11,889 nt of DNA from an archaeon (GTDB lineage: Archaea > Asgardarchaeota > Hermodarchaeia > Hermodarchaeales > Hermodarchaeaceae). Under the pieces are notes generated by a model. That model worked only from the letters and a program-made list of their open reading frames with translations, had not been told where the DNA came from and searched no databases. This document shows positions 7,632-11,889 of the stretch, one piece after another. The stretch is from assembly GCA_016550405.1 (NCBI GenBank), contig JABXGX010000090.1:1-11889 (forward strand). The letters run 5' to 3'. How positions within the stretch are numbered: position 1 is the first letter of the stretch; each line of letters opens with the position of its first letter. A program made the position numbers and the translations under genes.

Positions 7632-7994
7632 TCAGATTAGTCGCAGTTCATGAACTTTTCCGATGAACTTATCATAATCGCCTTTACTCACTGAATAAAT
7701 CTGATACTTTGAATTTCCAGATTCATCATCGTAAGTCAAGTACATTAGGGTGGGCCCACCACTCCACCTTTCATAACTTTGACCAACAAGTCGATTAGAC
7801 GGAAAGGCATGCAGTCGCTTCTTTTCTTTCTTGAACGTACCCTTTACTTCAAGAAAGACAAACTCTTTTTCTGTAAGAACCAATTCACCTTTCGTTTTCT
7901 CTAGTGTGTTAAATCCGGTTTCATCACGAATTTCATGCGTTGCTTTTATAGAGATAATTACTTCTGCACCATCGAAAAGATCAGCCTCAGTCAA
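7632..7994 (-). CDS. Hypothetical protein, possibly PH/GRAM-like fold
   Basis: The 120-residue protein is not recognised with certainty. It alternates short beta-strand patterns (EVIISIKATHEI, KGELVLTEKEFVFLEVK, PTLMYLTYDD, SKYQIYSV) and closes with a helix (DYDKFIGKVHEL), which resembles the strand-strand-helix plan of PH or GRAM-like domains that sense lipids or proteins. The TTG at 7994 is chosen because GAGGTGG stands six bases upstream; the longer reading from ATG at 8060 adds a hydrophobic segment (FLSFLALLLL) that would look like a signal peptide or anchor, but has no well-spaced ribosome binding site. If the long form were real the protein would be exported. It stands alone between a convergent PIN-like gene and a decayed gene. 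Confidence 0.5.
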   Translation of the reverse strand: MTEADLFDGAEVIISIKATHEIRDETGFNTLEKTKGELVLTEKEFVFLEVKGTFKKEKKRLHAFPSNRLVGQSYERWSGGPTLMYLTYDDESGNSKYQIYSVSKGDYDKFIGKVHELRLI

Positions 7995-8000
7995 TACAGG

Positions 8001-8007
8001 CCACCTC
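8001..8007 (-). promoter_or_regulatory. Shine-Dalgarno GAGGTGG that favours the TTG start at 7994
   Basis: The minus strand reads GAGGTGG, six bases, then TTG. The match to the archaeal anti-Shine-Dalgarno is strong and lies within the hydrophobic-coding part of the longer alternative reading. Confidence 0.55.
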
Positions 8008-8074
8008 AATAACAACAAAGCTAAGAAAGATAAAAAGCGTTGGGAAGACTTCAAGCACATCTTCTCAACTAGTA

Positions 8075-8341
8075 TTACTCCATGGTTCCAGCATTTCGTC
8101 TGGGATTCAAAGGCACTAAAGCAACAGGAATGAGGAGCCTTAATCCGATGGCTGCGAAAGGGAATCCTGGGATGCCAGGTGGAGTAGGTGTACCTGTGCC
8201 CTTCGTGTATGTCGTTGTACCAGCTGAATCATCGATTTCGATATTATCAATCGAATAGTCTGCATAACCCAACCAGCTTTCCTCTAACGACCAAACAGCT
8301 CTTGAAAATCTGAGAATCAAGCGGGGATAGTTTGAATTCAT
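8075..8341 (-). pseudogene. C-terminal remnant of a secreted, PGF-CTERM-like anchored protein
   Basis: The 88-residue open frame begins one base after the ThiF-like stop codon, with no ribosome binding site, no signal peptide and a stop codon just upstream in frame. Its first 40 residues (with WLGYADYSIDNIEIDD) look like the last strands of an extracellular beta-sandwich. A Thr/Pro linker (TTTYTKGTGTPTPPG) follows, then GIPGFPFAAIG, a hydrophobic stretch and RR: the layout of archaeal PGF-CTERM-type tails recognised by archaeosortases. The hydrophobic stretch is interrupted by Arg and two Pro (GLRLLIPVALVPLNP), which suggests decay. The 5' part of the gene is missing from this window. An alternative is a genuine short gene, but the missing secretion signal argues against it. 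Confidence 0.5.
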
Positions 8342-8342
8342 T

Positions 8343-9377
8343 CTAATGAATCAGTGCATCGCCAATTTCACTGAAAACTTGACGATAGATTGATTCTGCT
8401 TTTTGTTGAGAGTCAATCCCCCGAATCAAGATGTTGCCCTCACCAACAATACTGACTTCAATTCCTTTCGCAAACTGTATTTGTAAGCCTAATGATGTGT
8501 GAGCCAGAATAGTATACTTTTGTCGTAGCAGGGCAGTTGCTTTTTCGATATTAATCGGAATAGCGGCCTGTGCATGTACCAAGAACGTCTCCTCCGTACA
8601 CAATTCCGTTATTTCAAGCCCAGCTTGAATCTCAGGTTCCGCTAGTTTAGCAGCGGGACCGCAGACTGGACAATTCTCATGGGATTGCAAAGGAATCTGG
8701 TCAAGTCGAAAACGTGTGATATCAAACATAAGAAGTTCATTCGCTAATAATGGGGGTTGGTGCAGAATTAGATGCAACACCTCTTGTACCTGCAGATTTG
8801 CGATTACACCCAACACCGTTGGATAGATCCCAACCGTCGCACAAGTTGGCTGATCTTCCTCTAAGCCGCCAAAAACACATTCCAGACAGGCGGTTTTCTT
8901 AGGAATTACAGTGGTAAGATTACCCACACCTGCTAATGCCCCGGCAAACACATACGGGATTCCTTGCTGCACGCAAGCACGATTCAAGGCATACCGTGGC
9001 TTGAAACTATCTAATCCATCCACCACCACATCCATCCCCTTTACTACACGATTCGCTGTAGCTTCCGTCACCGAAAGAGCCCAGGGTTCAACCGAAACAT
9101 CTGCGTTAATCTGTCTCAGGCGATTCATCGCCACCTCCACCTTTGGTTTCCCCACATCCTTAACCGTATACAGTAATTGTCGCTGCAGATTCGACAACTC
9201 AACAATATCCCGGTCCACAATCCGAAGCGTGCCAATCCCAAGCGAAGCCAATTGTCGAGCCGACACACTCCCCAATCCACCAATCCCAACAACCGCAACT
9301 TTTGCTTCACGAATTCGCGCTAGACCCTCTTCACCAATTCCATCCAGCACGCGGAATCGGCTATATCGATCTTCCAT
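8343..9377 (-). CDS. ThiF/MoeB/HesA-family E1-like adenylyltransferase
   Basis: The 344-residue protein activates the C-terminus of a ubiquitin-like or sulfur-carrier protein by adenylation, in molybdopterin, thiamine or tRNA thiolation pathways, or in archaeal SAMP conjugation. It shows the ATP-binding GIGGLG (31-36), VDRD (54-57), NLQRQ with R66, GKPK (76-79) and DGLD (120-123). A candidate catalytic cysteine is C179 in TCATVGIYPTVLGVIANLQ, and two CxxC pairs (C164/C167 and C236/C239) make the structural zinc site. Residues about 258-344 form an extra alpha/beta domain with the pattern GIEVSIVGEGNILIRG and a helix, seen at the C-terminus of several prokaryotic ThiF-like proteins; there is no rhodanese domain. 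ATG at 9377 follows GGTGGTG. Its carrier-protein partner is not in the window. It lies between atpK and the secreted-protein remnant. Confidence 0.9.
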   Translation of the reverse strand: MEDRYSRFRVLDGIGEEGLARIREAKVAVVGIGGLGSVSARQLASLGIGTLRIVDRDIVELSNLQRQLLYTVKDVGKPKVEVAMNRLRQINADVSVEPWALSVTEATANRVVKGMDVVVDGLDSFKPRYALNRACVQQGIPYVFAGALAGVGNLTTVIPKKTACLECVFGGLEEDQPTCATVGIYPTVLGVIANLQVQEVLHLILHQPPLLANELLMFDITRFRLDQIPLQSHENCPVCGPAAKLAEPEIQAGLEITELCTEETFLVHAQAAIPINIEKATALLRQKYTILAHTSLGLQIQFAKGIEVSIVGEGNILIRGIDSQQKAESIYRQVFSEIGDALIH

Positions 9378-9540
9378 CCTTTATTGCACCACCATTTCAG
9401 AGTACTAACTAGTTCTAACAATTCTTGACCTTTTCTCTAATCCTATAGAATGTACCTAAAATCTGTATGATGAGCCTGAACGCCACTAGCAGCGTGAAAA
9501 TAGGAAGAGGACAACCAAGTTACCTCTCAATCACATATTC

Positions 9541-11889
9541 TCAGATCCGCATAATCAACATAAATGACACAAGCAATGCATAAATTGCGAGTGCCTCCGC
9601 CAGCACCACAGGCACCATTGACTTACTAAAGATACCTGGCTTCTTGGCAATTGCACCAATCAACCCTGCACCAGCCCAACCAATGGCAATCCCTGCCATC
9701 AACGCCCCCAATCCCACTGTGGCGGCAGCTGCTACTCCCACAAACGCCCCGATGTCCGTAATTGCATCTAACCGCATCACCAACATAAACGCCGTCAACA
9801 AGCCATAAATCCCAAGCGCCTCTGCCAAGACCACGGCAACCAAACCTTTACTGAAAGACTCCGGCGAAGACCGGATTCCTGTACATAACGCTTCACCGGA
9901 ATACCCAATCCCTAGACCGCCACCAACTCCCGCGATTCCAATCGCTAAGCCTGCACCAATAGCTAGCCATCCTTGGGCTGCAAACGCTGCTGATTCAATT
10001 CGCATCACGACCATGAAGCCGACCAATAACCCGTAAATACCCAAAGCTTCAGCAAGGACAACGGCAACGAGCCCTTTACTGAAGGCACTTGGCTCCACGG
10101 ATATTGTTCGAGCCAATGCGGCGCCGGCATGGGCAATACCAAAACCTGCTCCAAAACAGGCAAAGCCTACTGCTAGAGCAGTACCTAACGCCATTAAGCC
10201 TTGGGTGAGAAGAGTCACACTTTCAACCCGCATTATCAGCATGAAGCTCATTAACAAGCCATAAATCCCAAGCGCCTCCGCCAATACAACACTTACCAAG
10301 CCCTTGGAAAATACCTCAGGAGCTGTTACTAGGCTCACGCAGAGTGCGGCACCAGCCAAGGCAATGCCGATTCCGCCTCCGATGGCAGCTAGCCCTATTG
10401 CGGCTCCCGCCCCGATTCCGACTAATCCCTGTCCGATAGCGGTTACAGATTCCATTCTCATAAGTAGCATAAAACTTGATAAGAGTCCATATATTCCCAA
10501 AGCTTCTGCTAATACAACAGCAACTAAGCCTTTACTGAAGATCTCTGGACGATGAACTAAACCTTCTGACAAAGACGAACCACTTTTCGCGATGCCTATA
10601 CCCGCCCCAATAGCGGCTAAGCCGATGCTCAAAGCTGCACCAGCGGCGAGAAATCCTGGTGTGATATCGGAGACTGTGCCAATACGCATCAAGAGCATAA
10701 AACTAGCCAATAACCCGTAAATCCCGAGGGCTTCGGCTAACACCACGCTGACAAGACCCTTACTGAAGACCTCAGGACGAGCAGCAAGGCTTCGTGATAA
10801 AGCGGCCCCCGCTAGGGCGATGCCGAATCCAGCCCCAATCGCTGCAAGCCCAATGGCTAAACCAGCAGAAATAGCGACTACACTTTGACCGATCTGGGTC
10901 ACACTGTCGATTCGCATGAGCAACATGAAGCTGGTGAGCAGTCCATAGATACCCAAAGCCTCTGCCAATACGACACTCACTAAGCCTTTGCTAAATGATT
11001 CGGGGGCGTAGACAATGGTTCGTGACATGCTAGCCCCTGCACGCGCAATGCCAAGACCGGCACCAAAAGCAGCGAGACCAATTGCTATTCCAGCCCCAAT
11101 ACCAACGAGGCCCTGTGCGACTCCCGTGGGGTCCACAGCAATCGTGTCAATCCGCATTAATAACATAAAGCCAGCAAGTAACCCATAGATTGCCAAGGCT
11201 TCAGCAAGAACCACCCCTATGAGTCCCTTGCTGAAGATTTCGGGACGTTCCGCAAGACTTTCAGAGAGAGCGCTTCCAGCAGAAGCAATACCAATCCCAG
11301 CGCCGATGCCGGCTATACCCACAGCAATAGCTGCAGCCATTCCCATGAAGCCTTGACCTATATCCGTTATCCCCTCTATTCGCATCAATAACATGAAACT
11401 AGCTAACAAGCCATAAATCCCAAGCGCTTCGGCTAACACCACACTAACCAGACCCTTACTGAAAGCGCTAGGAGCAACAACAAGAGTCCGGTTGATTGCT
11501 GAACCTGCTTTCGCTATACCAAACCCTGCCCCAATAGCGGCCAGCCCAATGGCTAATGCTGCTGCTAATCCCACCGTGCCTTGACCGATGAAGCTTACCG
11601 ATTCGATCCGCATCAACAACATGAAGCTCGCCAAAAGCCCGTAGATCCCCAACGCCTCCGCCAACACCACGCTGACAAGACCCTTACTGAAGACCTCAGG
11701 ACGATCAACAAGACTTCTTGACAAGGACGCCCCTGCAGAGGCAATGCCAACTCCAGCACCGAACGCCGCTAATCCCACGCCTAACGCAGCAGCCACAGCT
11801 ATCAACCCTTGGGCATCGACGGCAACGGATTCGATCCGCATCAACAACATGAAGCTCGCCAAAAGCCCGTAGATCCCCAACGCCTCCGC
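9541..11889 (-). CDS. atpK: A-type ATPase giant proteolipid subunit K, at least 11 hairpins, 5' end outside window
   Basis: The 782 visible residues are the C-terminal part of a rotor-ring proteolipid that conducts H+ or Na+ through the membrane sector. They contain ten complete two-helix hairpins of 76 residues (80 in hairpin 3, 68 in the last) and the second helix of an eleventh cut by the edge. Each helix 2 has L-A-E-A-L-x-I-Y-x-L-L with the ion-carrying Glu, so eleven carboxylates are visible. Helix 1 follows GxGxGIAxxG, then a polar loop ending FSKG. Ordinary K proteins have one or two hairpins; Methanopyrus kandleri is the known case with thirteen. Helix 1 lacks the Gln, and helix 2 the Ser/Thr after Glu, found in Na+-binding rings, so H+ is more likely (inference). 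The TTG at 11880 is an internal Leu codon, not a start. The motifs resemble eukaryotic V-ATPase c (GTAKSG, FAEVLGLYGL). Confidence 0.95.
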   Translation of the reverse strand, partial: AEALGIYGLLASFMLLMRIESVAVDAQGLIAVAAALGVGLAAFGAGVGIASAGASLSRSLVDRPEVFSKGLVSVVLAEALGIYGLLASFMLLMRIESVSFIGQGTVGLAAALAIGLAAIGAGFGIAKAGSAINRTLVVAPSAFSKGLVSVVLAEALGIYGLLASFMLLMRIEGITDIGQGFMGMAAAIAVGIAGIGAGIGIASAGSALSESLAERPEIFSKGLIGVVLAEALAIYGLLAGFMLLMRIDTIAVDPTGVAQGLVGIGAGIAIGLAAFGAGLGIARAGASMSRTIVYAPESFSKGLVSVVLAEALGIYGLLTSFMLLMRIDSVTQIGQSVVAISAGLAIGLAAIGAGFGIALAGAALSRSLAARPEVFSKGLVSVVLAEALGIYGLLASFMLLMRIGTVSDITPGFLAAGAALSIGLAAIGAGIGIAKSGSSLSEGLVHRPEIFSKGLVAVVLAEALGIYGLLSSFMLLMRMESVTAIGQGLVGIGAGAAIGLAAIGGGIGIALAGAALCVSLVTAPEVFSKGLVSVVLAEALGIYGLLMSFMLIMRVESVTLLTQGLMALGTALAVGFACFGAGFGIAHAGAALARTISVEPSAFSKGLVAVVLAEALGIYGLLVGFMVVMRIESAAFAAQGWLAIGAGLAIGIAGVGGGLGIGYSGEALCTGIRSSPESFSKGLVAVVLAEALGIYGLLTAFMLVMRLDAITDIGAFVGVAAAATVGLGALMAGIAIGWAGAGLIGAIAKKPGIFSKSMVPVVLAEALAIYALLVSFMLIMRI
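10739..10780 (-). repeat. 42-bp exact repeat, copy in hairpin 5
   Basis: These 42 bases are identical to 11663-11704 in hairpin 1, 924 bp away (three 228-bp units and the 240-bp one). They encode the end of the polar loop and start of helix 2 (RPEVFSKGLVSVVL). Flanking codons differ. Confidence 0.85.
11600..11661 (-). repeat. 62-bp exact repeat, copy in hairpin 1
   Basis: These 62 bases are identical to 11828-11889, exactly one unit (228 bp) away, including all synonymous positions, while other units encoding the same peptide differ at many third positions. The identity reaches the window edge and may continue. It encodes helix 2 from AEALGIYGLL to MRIES. Confidence 0.9.
11663..11704 (-). 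repeat. 42-bp exact repeat, copy in hairpin 1
   Basis: Partner of 10739-10780. Hairpin 1 thus shares one exact block with hairpin 5 and another with the partial hairpin, a mosaic pattern expected from gene conversion or unequal crossing-over inside the array. Confidence 0.85.
11828..11889 (-). repeat. 62-bp exact repeat, copy in the partial hairpin
   Basis: Partner of 11600-11661. The match stops abruptly at 11827, where the two copies diverge on the linker side. Confidence 0.9.

Larger units (their letters stand above)
9544..11889 (-). repeat. Tandem 228-bp repeat array encoding the K hairpins
   Basis: In reading order the units are: partial 11889-11812, then 11811-11584, 11583-11356, 11355-11116 (240 bp), 11115-10888, 10887-10660, 10659-10432, 10431-10204, 10203-9976, 9975-9748 and 9747-9544 (204 bp, last). 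Unit length is 228 bp except where given. The 12-bp longer third unit adds DPTG to the linker between hairpins 3 and 4. Helix 2 is strongly conserved; helix 1 and the polar loop vary. Divergence is greatest in the last two units. Confidence 0.95.

Noticed and set aside
8058..8060. ATG at 8060 as start of the PH-like protein, giving a signal-peptide-like N-terminus
   Set aside because: No properly spaced ribosome binding site, whereas GAGGTGG stands six bases before the TTG at 7994. Not fully excluded.
8911..9408. Long plus-strand open frame opposite the ThiF-like gene
   Set aside because: It is antisense to a well-conserved enzyme and its Ser/Thr/Arg/Pro-rich translation shows no domain.
9378..9540. 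Weak dyad CGCTGCTAGTGGCG in the gap between atpK and the ThiF-like gene, considered as terminator
   Set aside because: Stem is only three solid pairs plus wobbles and no T-rich tract follows; nothing else recognised in this 163-base gap apart from the GGTGGTG ribosome binding site near 9385-9395.
11878..11880. TTG at 11880 as the start of atpK
   Set aside because: It is the Leu codon within AEALGIYG, the middle of a conserved helix, and the frame stays open to the window edge with AEA upstream.
9544..11889. Regular repeats resembling a CRISPR or satellite array
   Set aside because: The units are 228 bp, fully coding in one frame, and encode a known membrane hairpin; there are no unique spacers between short repeats.

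Overview
The window appears to come from an archaeal genome. It carries subunits of an archaeal-type (A/V-type) rotary ATPase (H, E, C and a giant proteolipid K), Shine-Dalgarno sequences of the GGAGGTG kind, GTG and TTG starts, and a decayed C-terminal tail resembling the PGF-CTERM surface-anchoring signal. An uncultured, moderate-GC archaeon fits, and an Asgard lineage is possible, but nothing here fixes the taxon.

Layout. Bases 1-1675 hold three minus-strand genes: an ABC-2 type transporter ATPase, a membrane protein with a SAP/Rho-N-like N-terminus, and a two-helix membrane protein. Bases 1751-4594 (minus) encode a complete P2-type Ca2+-ATPase. Bases 4703-5679 (minus) are the overlapping pair atpH-atpE, the peripheral stalk. 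A 178-base divergent region with a 16-bp direct repeat follows. On the plus strand come a two-helix AtpZ/AtpI-like protein, atpC and a DUF5615 PIN-like protein. From 7632 everything is again minus strand: a small possibly PH-like protein, a fragment of a secreted protein, a ThiF/MoeB-type E1-like adenylyltransferase, and at the right edge a very large open proteolipid gene, atpK (9541 to beyond 11889).

The most notable object is atpK. The visible part encodes ten complete helical hairpins and the second helix of an eleventh, fused in one chain, each with its carboxylate in a conserved LAEALxIYxLL motif. Hairpins 1-8 alternate in helix 1: even hairpins carry a basic residue (K, R, K, H) where odd ones carry S, S, L, L. 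This points to an older two-hairpin unit, as in the four-helix eukaryotic V-ATPase c subunit. The 5' part of the visible array also contains exact DNA repeats, which suggest recent duplication or gene conversion.

Together the genes concern membrane energetics: stalk, coupling subunit and rotor ring of an ATPase, an AtpZ-like candidate assembly or ion factor next to the coupling subunit, and a Ca2+ pump behind the stalk genes. Subunits I, F, A, B and D are not in the window, so the usual H-I-K-E-C-F-A-B-D order is broken up here. No stretch over 300 bases lacks a gene; the longest gaps are 5680-5857 and 9378-9540. No tRNA, rRNA, CRISPR array or insertion sequence was recognised.
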